From NCBI GenBank assembly GCA_046765875.1, contig JBKPSJ010000076.1, positions 1-13,277 of the forward strand: a stretch of DNA of 13,277 nt. The letters are read 5' to 3'. Below the pieces are notes generated by a model. That model ran no database searches. It was given only the letters and a program-made list of their open reading frames with translations, and had not been told where the DNA came from. Shown here piece after piece: positions 6,542-13,277 of the stretch; positions within the stretch are counted from its first letter, which is position 1, and every line of letters starts with the position of its first letter. The position numbers were made by a program, and so were the translations under genes. Source of the DNA: DASRHY01 sp046765875. Its GTDB lineage: Bacteria > Actinomycetota > Actinomycetes > Propionibacteriales > Kribbellaceae.

Positions 6542-7765
6542 TTAGGCGGAGGCCATCTTCTTCTGGAGGTTTTCGTCGAGGGCGGCGAGGAACTCCTCGG
6601 TGGTCAGCCAGGACTGGTCCTTGCCGACCAGGAGTGCCAGGTCCTTGGTCATCTTGCCTTCCTCGACGGTCTCGACGCAGACCTTCTCGAGATTCTCGGC
6701 GAACGTGGTGACCTCGGGCGTGCCGTCCAGCTTGCCGCGGTGCTTCAGGCCACCGGTCCAGGCGAAGATCGAGGCGATCGGGTTGGTCGAGGTCGGCTTG
6801 CCCTGCTGGTGCTGGCGGTAGTGCCGGGTCACCGTGCCGTGCGCCGCCTCGGCCTCGACGGTCTTGCCGTCCGGCGTCATCAGTACCGAGGTCATCAGGC
6901 CGAGCGAGCCGAAGCCCTGCGCCACGGTGTCGGACTGCACGTCACCGTCGTAGTTCTTGCAGGCCCATACGTACCCGCCCTCCCACTTCAGCGCGGCCGC
7001 GACCATGTCGTCGATCAGCCGGTGCTCGTAGGTCAGACCCTTGGCGTCGAACTCCGCCTTGAACTCACGGTCGAACACGTCCTGGAAGATGTCCTTGAAC
7101 GCGCCGTCGTACGCCTTGAGGATCGTGTTCTTGGTGGACATGTAGACCGGATAACCGCGCTGCAGACCATAGCTGAGCGAAGCGCGGGCGAAGTCCTCGA
7201 TCGACCTGTTGAAGTTGTACATGCCCATTGCCACGCCGCCCTCGGCGGGCATGTCGACCACGAGGTGCTCGATCGGCTCGCCGCCGTCGACCGGGGTGAA
7301 GGTGAGGGTGACCTTGCCGGCGCCCGGGACCTTGAAGTTCTGCGCCTTGTACTGGTCACCGTGCGCATGACGGCCGACGACGATGGGCTTGGTCCAGCCC
7401 GGCACCAGCCGCGGGATGTTGGAGATCACGATCGGCTCGCGGAAGATCACCCCGCCGAGGATGTTGCGGATCGTCCCGTTCGGCGACAACCACATCTTTT
7501 TCAGCCCGAACTCCTGGACCCGGGCCTCGTCCGGCGTGATGGTCGCGCACTTCACGCCCACGCCGTGCTGCTTGATCGCGTGCGCCGCGTCGACGGTGAT
7601 CTGGTCGTCGGTGGCGTCCCGGCTCTCGATCCCGAGGTCGTAGTACTTGAGGTCGACGTCCAGGTACGGGTGAATCAGCCGGTCCTTGATGAACTGCCAG
7701 ATGATCCGGGTCATCTCGTCGCCGTCGAGCTCGACGACCGGGTTCTGCACCTTGATCTTCACCAT
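6542..7765 (-). CDS. icd: Isocitrate dehydrogenase, NADP-dependent (homodimeric, IDH1-like)
   Basis: The 407-residue enzyme oxidises isocitrate to 2-oxoglutarate with NADP in the TCA cycle. It belongs to the class shared with eukaryotic IDH1/IDH2, not the E. coli type. Its numbering matches human IDH1 at the active site: S94, R100, R109, R132 (in GRHAHGDQY), Y139, K212 (in TKNTILKAYDG), D252, and D275/D279 (in NYDGDVQSDT), which bind substrate and metal. HGTVTRHYRQHQQGKPTSTNPIAS (309-332) forms the cofactor region. Length is full for the family. The ATG is preceded by GCGAGGAGA (7776-7784 on the plus strand) ten bases upstream. A perfect palindrome 56 bases before the start suggests specific control. 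Confidence 0.97.
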   Translation of the reverse strand: MVKIKVQNPVVELDGDEMTRIIWQFIKDRLIHPYLDVDLKYYDLGIESRDATDDQITVDAAHAIKQHGVGVKCATITPDEARVQEFGLKKMWLSPNGTIRNILGGVIFREPIVISNIPRLVPGWTKPIVVGRHAHGDQYKAQNFKVPGAGKVTLTFTPVDGGEPIEHLVVDMPAEGGVAMGMYNFNRSIEDFARASLSYGLQRGYPVYMSTKNTILKAYDGAFKDIFQDVFDREFKAEFDAKGLTYEHRLIDDMVAAALKWEGGYVWACKNYDGDVQSDTVAQGFGSLGLMTSVLMTPDGKTVEAEAAHGTVTRHYRQHQQGKPTSTNPIASIFAWTGGLKHRGKLDGTPEVTTFAENLEKVCVETVEEGKMTKDLALLVGKDQSWLTTEEFLAALDENLQKKMASA

Positions 7766-7821
7766 GGCGGCGTGGTCTCCTCGCTGTCCGATGCGCTGGT
7801 CCGAAGCGCTGTGCGATTTTG

Positions 7822-7839
7822 CTTGACGTCAAGATATCT
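7822..7839. promoter_or_regulatory. Palindromic operator candidate upstream of icd
   Basis: CTTGACGTCAAG (7822-7833) is a perfect 12-base palindrome and overlaps a second one, AGATATCT (7832-7839). On the minus strand TATCTT (7831-7836) fits a -10 box, with its last base 65 bases from the icd ATG. A dimeric regulator bound here would cover the promoter. This is an AT-richer patch in otherwise very GC-rich DNA. Confidence 0.5.
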
Positions 7840-7872
7840 CGTACGCCGCTCAGCCCGGCACCAGGGGTGTGT

Positions 7873-8703
7873 TCAGGCCGGCGGCAGCCACTCGTGCACG
7901 GTGATCTCGACGCCGACGGCGATCCGGCCGGGTGTGAGCACGGCGTACTTGGCGCCGAAGCTGACCCCGCCACCCAGCGACGGCTCGCGCCGGTACGTCG
8001 CCAGCGTGCGGGTCGGTTCCGGGCCGGCCTTGCGCCCGGTGGCCTGGTCGACGGTCGGTACGGCGCAGCGGATCGCCTTGGTCGAGTGCCCGAGTTCGAC
8101 CCCACCGACGGTTGCCCGGCGTAACCGGTCCTCGGTATGCGGGTCCGGCCAGCCGGTGATCACGATGTTCGGGCGGAACCGGTCCATCGGGATCGGATCG
8201 CCGCCGCTGTCGAGGATGCGCTGGTTGAGCCCGTCGAGTGAGGACAGCGAGGTCATCAGGATCGCGTGCGCGTCGCCGAACCCGGTCTTGCCCGGGTACA
8301 GCCCCCAGCCGTCACGATCGTGCTCCGGCGTCACCCGTACCAGCGCGGCCGGCCGGCCCAGCACCGCCGTACACCACTTCTGCGCGGCCTCGCCCTGGTC
8401 GACGGCGGGACCGAACCACTTGCCGAACAGGCTGACGTCGCGGCGCGGCCCGTCGGTACAGACCTCGACCTCGGCATCGTCGTACCCGTCGGCCGAGAGC
8501 ACCAGGCGGTCGCCGTCCACCCGTGCGTGCACCGCGGCCATCGCCGGCAGCACTCGCTGGCTGAGGAACACGCCATCCTCGGGTTTGACCAGCATGAACT
8601 CCCGGTCGTACCGCAGCCCGGTCGCGCCCACCTCGGCCGCGTCAACGGACAGCCCGGCCATCCCCTTCACCGGGTAGTACCGCAACTCCGATACGCGCGC
8701 CAT
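7873..8703 (-). CDS. MOSC domain protein (mARC/YcbX-like)
   Basis: The 276-residue protein has an N-terminal MOSC_N beta-barrel domain (VSELRYYPVKGMAGLSV, about residues 3-120) and a C-terminal MOSC domain (about 125-275). RCAVPTVDQATG (212-223) matches the conserved cysteine segment of mARC/YcbX proteins, where the cysteine (C213 here) ligates the sulfurated molybdenum cofactor. Others in the family reduce N-hydroxylated or N-oxygenated compounds, and a partner reductase is normally needed; none is visible here. The ATG at 8703 starts the conserved MOSC_N pattern. The frame extends to a TTG at 8733, but that adds only unconserved residues. It is on the same strand as icd, 107 bases upstream of it. 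Confidence 0.88.
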   Translation of the reverse strand: MARVSELRYYPVKGMAGLSVDAAEVGATGLRYDREFMLVKPEDGVFLSQRVLPAMAAVHARVDGDRLVLSADGYDDAEVEVCTDGPRRDVSLFGKWFGPAVDQGEAAQKWCTAVLGRPAALVRVTPEHDRDGWGLYPGKTGFGDAHAILMTSLSSLDGLNQRILDSGGDPIPMDRFRPNIVITGWPDPHTEDRLRRATVGGVELGHSTKAIRCAVPTVDQATGRKAGPEPTRTLATYRREPSLGGGVSFGAKYAVLTPGRIAVGVEITVHEWLPPA

Positions 8704-8710
8704 GGATCCC

Positions 8711-8716
8711 AAGGTA
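8711..8716 (-). promoter_or_regulatory. Candidate -10 box of the MOSC gene (leaderless)
   Basis: On the minus strand TACCTT fits TAnnnT and ends seven bases before the ATG of the MOSC gene. No Shine-Dalgarno sequence or clear -35 box is visible. Confidence 0.35.
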
Positions 8717-8749
8717 CCGATCCGAACTGGCAAGGTCGGCGTACCGAAA

Positions 8750-8793
8750 AGACCGCCGAGGCGGTGCGGGCCGTTCTAACAGGCCCGCACCGC
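8750..8793 (-). terminator. Strong hairpin terminator of the subtilase gene
   Basis: GCGGTGCGGGCC (8761-8772) and GGCCCGCACCGC (8782-8793) form a perfect 12-base stem with a 9-base loop, 14 bases past the subtilase stop. Reading on the minus strand, a TCTTTT run follows about ten bases after the stem. This should stop subtilase transcription before the MOSC promoter. Confidence 0.75.
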
Positions 8794-8807
8794 GCCGGCG
8801 GACAGGG

Positions 8808-11762
8808 TCAGCCGACCGACAGCAGCGTCGTCGTGTCGGTGCCCGAGTAGTTGATCACACCGAGCCAGCGCTTGGCCGGGTCAAGACCCGTCCAGGACGC
8901 CGTCAGGGTGGTCGGCGTGCCGATCGTCACCGCCGCCGACGCCGGGGCGACGGATGCGTTACCGGCCGAGTCGCTACCGACCACGAAGTTGCTCAGCTTG
9001 TAGCCGGTCGAGCCACCCGGAGTCGCGAACCCGTTGACATACACGTCGTACGTGCCTGCCGCCGGGGCGTGCAGCGTGACCTCCTCGTCGGCCGAACCGG
9101 ATGCCGACAGGTCGACGAAGGCGCCGCCCTTGTAGACGAACAGGTCCAGGTCCGCCGAGTCGTCGTCGGAGTCCAACGAGAAGCGGGCGGCCTTCGTCCC
9201 GGCCGGTACGTCGACGTGGTACAGCTTGGTCTGCGGACCGGCGACCGGGTTGTTGATGTCGAACGGCCCGGCGATCACCGAGTCGGCGATCGGCGTGACG
9301 CCGACCAGCCCGGAGACGCTGCTGTCCAGCGTGCCCGTGTAGCCCGGGGTGACGCTGAACTCCTTCGAGCCGCTCGCGCTCGCGTCGGCATGCACCTCGG
9401 CCGGAGCCGCGAGTGCCACCGGGCGCACCGCGATCGTGGAACGCACCCGGTGGGTGTCGTCGCTCCAGATCAGCGAACCCGTGGTCCAGGCGCCGAGCGA
9501 AGCAGTCGTCCGGGTGAAGTTCACCGTGAACGACTTCTCCTCACCCGGCTGCAGGTGCAGCGTCGACGGGCTGACCGTTACCGACATGCCGGGCACGGAA
9601 GCCGTCGCGCGGTACGTCGCGGTGTGGAAGCCGACGTTCCTGACCCGGCGGGTCACCGTCTGGACGCCCGCGAGCTTGCCGACCGCGATCGAGGCCTGGT
9701 TCAGGTCCGGGCCGGACAGCGGAGTCAGTGGGTCGAACGGCGGGGCGAACCGGACGCCGAGCCCGACCATGTACCGGCGCCAGTCGGTCGCCGTGGCCGG
9801 ATACACCAGGCCGGGGTCGGCCGCGGCGTTCGGGTTGACGAAACCGGAACCCTGGGCGAACGGGTCGTGGGCACTCGAAACAGTGTCGGACGCGCTGGTC
9901 ATCAGCGCCGACTTGATGTCGGCAGGCGACCAGGACGGGTGCAGGGCCTTCAGCAGCGCTCCGATGCCGGCGATGTGCGGAGACGACATCGACGTACCGG
10001 AGTAGAAGTCCCACGACCGGCCGTGGTTCGACGGCGGCGCCACCGCGGCCACAACATCGTTGCCCGGGGCAGCAATGTCCGGCTTGAGGATGTCGCCACC
10101 GGTCGTGGTGGACGGGCCACGCGACGAGAAGTCGGTGATCTCGGGCACCTGCGGCGCCGCGGCCAGCTCCGCCGCCGACAGCGGCCCGATCTTGGCGGTC
10201 GCGTTCGCGCCGGCCGAGGCGATGTACGCCTTGATGGCGTCACCGGCGACGTTCGAGACGTGCACCGACGGCACCGGGTGGTAGTCGCCGTTGATCGAGT
10301 TCGGCGAGGTGTTGGTCAGCACCATGCCGACGCCGCCCGCCCGCTGGACCTCGAAGCTCTTGGCGATCCGGTCGTTCACGCCGCGGTCGCAGACCACGAC
10401 CTTGCCGGCCGCCTTGGCCGGGTCGAGCGTCCCCTCGATGCACAGCTTGGCGTTCGCGTCGGTGGCCGTGGCCAGCTTGACCGACAGCGCGGTCACCAGC
10501 GGCGTCGCGGTCGTCAGCGGACCGGTCGTGGAGGCGCCGACGTAGCGGGCGCCGTTGCCGAGCTCGACGGCCTGGAAGGCACGCCGGAACGTCGCCGCCG
10601 CGACCGTGGTCAGCCACGGGCTCGGGTGGTCGAGGGTGGACGCGCCGGGCCCGCTGTTGCCGGCCGAGTTCGCGACGAACACGCCCGCGTTGGCGGCGGC
10701 GCGGAAGGCCTGCTCCACCGGGTCGAGCACGCTGGACTCCGACGAGCCGCCGATCGAGTAGTTGATCACGTCGACGCCATCGAGCACGGCGTCGTTGATC
10801 GCCGCGACACTGTCGGAGTTGAAGCAGCCTGCGGGGACGCCGGGCTTGCCTTCCCAGCACACCTTGTACATGGCCAGCTTGGCGCCGGGGGCCATCCCGG
10901 ACCCGGTGCCGATCTGCTTGCCGTCGATGGTGACGTTCGTACCGTTGTTGCCGGCCGCCGTCGATGAGGTGTGCGAACCGTGGCCGGAGCCGTCTCGCGG
11001 GGACACGTAGTCCTCCTTCGAGACGTTCTGCTTGCCGAAGCCGTTGACGTAATAGCGCGCGCCGATCAGCTTGTCGTTGCACGACTTCTGGCTGAAGTTC
11101 GCACCAGACACGCAGGTGCCGTGCCAGTCGGACGGCACCGGAACGCCGGTGTTCCCCTGGAACGCCGCGCTCTCCGGCCAGATACCGCTGTCGACGACAC
11201 CGACGACCACGCCGGCACCGGCGTTCTTCGCACCGCCCAGCGCGCTCCACAGCCCACCCTGGGCGTCAAGGCCGAGGAAGTGCGGCGACAGGGTCGTGTC
11301 CACCTGCGCCTTCTTGTCCGGTGTCAGGCTGACGACCCCGGGGACCTTGGCCAGCTTGGCGGCCTGTGCGGCAGTGAGGTACGCGGCCACGCCGTTCGTG
11401 GCGACGCTGTAGTCGTAGAGCTTGGTGGCACCGACCCGAGCCAGCGCGCTGTCGTGCTTGTCTACAAGGTGGCGCTGCCAGGCCTTGACGGCCGCGGCGT
11501 TCCGGTCCAGCTTGTGGCCGGCCTTCGGCCGGGTCGCGGCGAAGCCCGCCACCGAGCCGTCGTAACTCGCGACCGGATCATCGGCGAACGTCGCGATGTA
11601 CCGGCCGTCCTGGTACGCGGCAGCGGCGGCCGGCTTAGCCGTGGCACCCGCGGCAGCGGTCGATGCCGCATCGGCGCCGTGCATCGCGACGGTGGAGATG
11701 ACAAGTCCGGATACAAGCGCGGGAGCAAGCCATAGAGCACGCCTCACACGTGATCGACCCAC
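8808..11762 (-). CDS. Secreted subtilisin-like serine protease (S8) with I9, PA and PPC-like domains
   Basis: This 984-residue exported protease opens with a signal peptide (SRVRRALWLAPALVSG, likely cut after ADA near residue 32). An inhibitor I9 propeptide follows (about 50-157), then the S8 domain with D191 (VVDSGIWPES), H261 (DGSGHGSH), oxyanion N369 (NSAGNSG) and S591 (YSGTSMSSPH). All catalytic residues are present. A PA domain (about 415-520) is inserted between N and S, as in plant cucumisin-type subtilases. An Fn3-like domain (about 673-780) and a PPC-like beta domain (about 844-928, DSDDDSADLDLFVY) follow. The GTG at 11762 is chosen over one 34 codons upstream because GAGGGGA lies six bases before it and the signal peptide begins there. 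It is probably a nutritional or processing protease outside the cell. Confidence 0.95.
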   Translation of the reverse strand: MGRSRVRRALWLAPALVSGLVISTVAMHGADAASTAAAGATAKPAAAAAYQDGRYIATFADDPVASYDGSVAGFAATRPKAGHKLDRNAAAVKAWQRHLVDKHDSALARVGATKLYDYSVATNGVAAYLTAAQAAKLAKVPGVVSLTPDKKAQVDTTLSPHFLGLDAQGGLWSALGGAKNAGAGVVVGVVDSGIWPESAAFQGNTGVPVPSDWHGTCVSGANFSQKSCNDKLIGARYYVNGFGKQNVSKEDYVSPRDGSGHGSHTSSTAAGNNGTNVTIDGKQIGTGSGMAPGAKLAMYKVCWEGKPGVPAGCFNSDSVAAINDAVLDGVDVINYSIGGSSESSVLDPVEQAFRAAANAGVFVANSAGNSGPGASTLDHPSPWLTTVAAATFRRAFQAVELGNGARYVGASTTGPLTTATPLVTALSVKLATATDANAKLCIEGTLDPAKAAGKVVVCDRGVNDRIAKSFEVQRAGGVGMVLTNTSPNSINGDYHPVPSVHVSNVAGDAIKAYIASAGANATAKIGPLSAAELAAAPQVPEITDFSSRGPSTTTGGDILKPDIAAPGNDVVAAVAPPSNHGRSWDFYSGTSMSSPHIAGIGALLKALHPSWSPADIKSALMTSASDTVSSAHDPFAQGSGFVNPNAAADPGLVYPATATDWRRYMVGLGVRFAPPFDPLTPLSGPDLNQASIAVGKLAGVQTVTRRVRNVGFHTATYRATASVPGMSVTVSPSTLHLQPGEEKSFTVNFTRTTASLGAWTTGSLIWSDDTHRVRSTIAVRPVALAAPAEVHADASASGSKEFSVTPGYTGTLDSSVSGLVGVTPIADSVIAGPFDINNPVAGPQTKLYHVDVPAGTKAARFSLDSDDDSADLDLFVYKGGAFVDLSASGSADEEVTLHAPAAGTYDVYVNGFATPGGSTGYKLSNFVVGSDSAGNASVAPASAAVTIGTPTTLTASWTGLDPAKRWLGVINYSGTDTTTLLSVG

Positions 11763-12018
11763 AGTCGATCCCCTCTCTTGGTTTGAGCCCCGGGGTGTGG
11801 GGCACTTCGACAGGTCCACCCCAGACGCCACGGCACACGGGCGGAGCCGGGCAGTCCCGCACAAGCCTCGGGGCTAAGCAAACGATTTGCATAGCGATGT
11901 GTTCGTCTCGTAACTTCCTAATTACGACAAACGCCTTTCCCTGACGCGGTTCGATCACCAAACGTCATGCCGGCGTCACCGTCCGGACCGGTACCTGATG
12001 CGCGAGGCGAGTCGCCGA
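11763..12018. promoter_or_regulatory. Intergenic control region between subtilase and PLP-enzyme genes
   Basis: These 256 bases hold no gene. Next to the subtilase is a GC-rich leader. AGCCCCG (11786-11792) pairs with CGGGGCT (11869-11875) and would enclose about 76 bases, within which GGGGTG (11792-11797) can pair with CACCCC (11817-11822). Beyond it lies an AT-rich patch (11876-11930) with GCAAA-CGA-TTTGC (11878-11890) and an inverted repeat TCGTAA (11908-11913) / TTACGA (11922-11927) that continues imperfectly on both sides. The patch is the best place for the subtilase promoter and a regulator site. I could not match the leader to a known riboswitch. Confidence 0.5.
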
Positions 12019-12024
12019 CACAAT
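12019..12024 (+). promoter_or_regulatory. Candidate -10 box of the PLP enzyme gene (leaderless)
   Basis: CACAAT ends six bases before the ATG at 12031. CTGATG (11995-12000), 18 bases further up, is a fair -35 candidate. No Shine-Dalgarno sequence lies at normal spacing from this ATG. Confidence 0.4.
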
Positions 12025-12030
12025 CGGCAG

Positions 12031-13277
12031 ATGGAAACACCGTCGGTCGGTAGGAGAGCGCTGCTCGGCACCGGGCTGGCACTGGGTGCCGGGGTGGTGC
12101 TGTCCGGCTGCAAGGACGACGACCCGGCCAGCGACAAGGCCGCCGCCGAGGCCCCGTTCGACCCGAAGGACTGGGACTCGGTACGAGCGCAGTTCCCGCT
12201 CGACCCGGCGTACGCGCAGTTCGGCGCGTTCATGCTGGCCGCACATCCGAAGCCGGTACGTGACGCGATCGAACGGCACCGGGCCGAGCTCGACCGGGAC
12301 ACCGCGGCGTACCTCGAGAAGGCGGTCGAACTGGAGGAGGCGGCGCGCGACGCGGCGGCGGCCTACATCGGCGGCAAGGCCGACGACGTCGCGCTGACCG
12401 ACAGCACGACGATGGGGATGGGCCTGCTCTGCACCGGCATCAAGATGAAGCCCGGCCAGGGCGTGCTCACCACCGAGCACGACTTCTACGGCACCCGCGA
12501 CGCCGTGCGGAAGCTGTCCGAGCGGACCGGCGCACCGGTCCGCCGGGCCACGCTGTACGACGATCCGTCGCAGGCCGACGCGGACCAGATCGTCAGCCGG
12601 CTGAAGGCGCAGCTGCAGCCACGGACCCGGCTGGTCGTCGTCACCTGGGTGCATTCGAGCACCGGAGTACGGCTGCCGGTCAAGGCGATCGCGGACATGC
12701 TCGCAACCGCGAACCGGGGCCGTGCCGCGGAGGACCGGGCGTTGCTGTTCGTCGACGGCGTGCACGGGTTCGGCGCGGTCGATGTGAACGTCGGCGCCCT
12801 CGGCTGCGACTTCTTCACCAGCGGGACCCATAAGTGGTTGTTCGGGCCGCGTGGTACCGGCGTCCTGTGGGGTACGGCGTGGGACTCGGTCGCCCCTGTG
12901 TTTGCATCCTTCTCGCAGCCCGAGGGACCGGGACGGCTGGCGACGCCCGGCGGGTACCACTCCTTCGAGCACCGGTGGGCGGTGCCGGAGGCGTTCGCGT
13001 TCCACAAGGACGTCGGGCGGGACCGGATCGCCACCCGGATCACCGAGCAGGCCACCCGGCTCAAGGACGGGCTGGCGGGGCTGAAGAGCGTCCGGCTGGT
13101 GACCCCGAAGGATCCCGATCTGTCGGCGGGGCTGGTGATGTGCCAGCCGGTGAACGTCAGCCCGAACCAGGCCGTGCAGCGACTGCGTGACAAGCACAAG
13201 ATCGTGGCCAGCGTGACGCCGTACAACAATCCCTTCCTCCGGTTCGGTACCAGCGTCCTGACCACACCGGAGCAGGT
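12031..13277 (+). CDS. Tat-exported lipoprotein, class V aminotransferase-fold PLP enzyme (3' end missing)
   Basis: 415 residues are visible before the contig ends with the frame still open. The N-terminus carries a twin-arginine motif (VGRRALLG, R8-R9), a hydrophobic stretch, and a lipobox LSGC with C27, followed by an acidic/alanine spacer. This predicts Tat export and lipid anchoring outside the membrane. From about residue 45 it is a fold-type I PLP enzyme of the class V aminotransferase/isopenicillin N epimerase group. VDGVHGFG (241-248) provides the cofactor Asp D242 and H245, and TSGTHKWLFGPRGTG (263-277) provides the Schiff-base lysine K268. Tat transport fits a protein folded around a cofactor in the cytoplasm. 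The reaction is not known; a racemase/epimerase, desulfurase or lyase is possible. Only a small C-terminal part is missing. Confidence 0.88.
   Translation, partial: METPSVGRRALLGTGLALGAGVVLSGCKDDDPASDKAAAEAPFDPKDWDSVRAQFPLDPAYAQFGAFMLAAHPKPVRDAIERHRAELDRDTAAYLEKAVELEEAARDAAAAYIGGKADDVALTDSTTMGMGLLCTGIKMKPGQGVLTTEHDFYGTRDAVRKLSERTGAPVRRATLYDDPSQADADQIVSRLKAQLQPRTRLVVVTWVHSSTGVRLPVKAIADMLATANRGRAAEDRALLFVDGVHGFGAVDVNVGALGCDFFTSGTHKWLFGPRGTGVLWGTAWDSVAPVFASFSQPEGPGRLATPGGYHSFEHRWAVPEAFAFHKDVGRDRIATRITEQATRLKDGLAGLKSVRLVTPKDPDLSAGLVMCQPVNVSPNQAVQRLRDKHKIVASVTPYNNPFLRFGTSVLTTPEQ

Noticed and set aside
6740..8677. A 645-codon plus-strand open frame opposite icd and the MOSC gene
   Set aside because: It runs through two unrelated genes and their spacer, reads as repetitive Arg/Val/His/Asp sequence and has no recognisable fold.
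9069..10967. A 632-codon plus-strand open frame opposite the subtilase
   Set aside because: Arg-rich low-complexity shadow of a gene with all catalytic motifs in place.
11763..11864. Earlier GTG start for the subtilase, adding 34 residues
   Set aside because: The extension is not signal-peptide-like and puts residues before a good signal peptide. GAGGGGA at proper spacing supports the GTG at 11762.
11763..11880. c-di-AMP (ydaO) riboswitch before the subtilase
   Set aside because: I looked because such leaders often precede actinobacterial wall hydrolases, but its conserved core strings are not visible here.
11965..13197. Minus-strand open frame opposite the PLP enzyme
   Set aside because: The plus-strand frame has a signal peptide, lipobox and PLP motifs, and the antisense frame has none. 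The real gene is easily missed because it has no stop inside the window.

Overview
The window is high-GC DNA with strong G/C preference at third codon positions, frequent GTG starts and gene families typical of Actinomycetota. Codon style and gene content would fit Kribbella or a related Propionibacteriales genus, but that placement is an inference. It is chromosomal and mostly housekeeping or secretory. I see no phage, insertion sequence, CRISPR array, rRNA or tRNA. Positions 1-46 are not genomic: they are an untrimmed Illumina Nextera adapter with index, so the contig really begins at 47. The right end cuts through a gene.

Left part (47-2486): the C-terminal tail of an unidentified protein, then a broken VapC-type PIN toxin remnant, converging on a minus-strand operon. 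That operon is a DeoR-family regulator whose stop codon overlaps the start of an MFS exporter of the EntS/MFS_3 type. Centre left (2487-4306): divergent from the regulator, a tandem-domain GNAT acetyltransferase overlaps by 4 bases a second, different GNAT protein, and a clear hairpin terminator follows. Centre (4368-6445): two neighbouring membrane-anchored CAP/SCP proteins share one architecture, but only the first keeps the CAP cavity residues. A small single-helix membrane protein follows.

Right-centre (6486-8793), on the minus strand: NADP-dependent isocitrate dehydrogenase, whose residue numbering matches human IDH1 at the active site, with a MOSC-domain (mARC/YcbX-like) protein upstream. 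Right (8808-13277): a 984-residue secreted subtilase with inhibitor I9, PA, Fn3-like and PPC-like parts. It is divergent from a truncated class V PLP-dependent enzyme that carries both a twin-arginine motif and a lipobox, so it is probably an exported lipoprotein. The 268-base gap between these two is the longest non-coding stretch. It holds an AT-rich imperfect palindrome and a GC-rich leader able to fold.

Themes: much of the window concerns the cell surface (two CAP proteins, subtilase, exported PLP enzyme, MFS exporter). Five starts have a -10-like hexamer only 5-7 bases upstream and no good Shine-Dalgarno sequence, suggesting leaderless transcripts. No single new multi-gene system is evident. 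The best leads are the exported PLP lipoprotein, the active/degenerate CAP pair with its leader hairpin, and the palindromes before icd and the subtilase.
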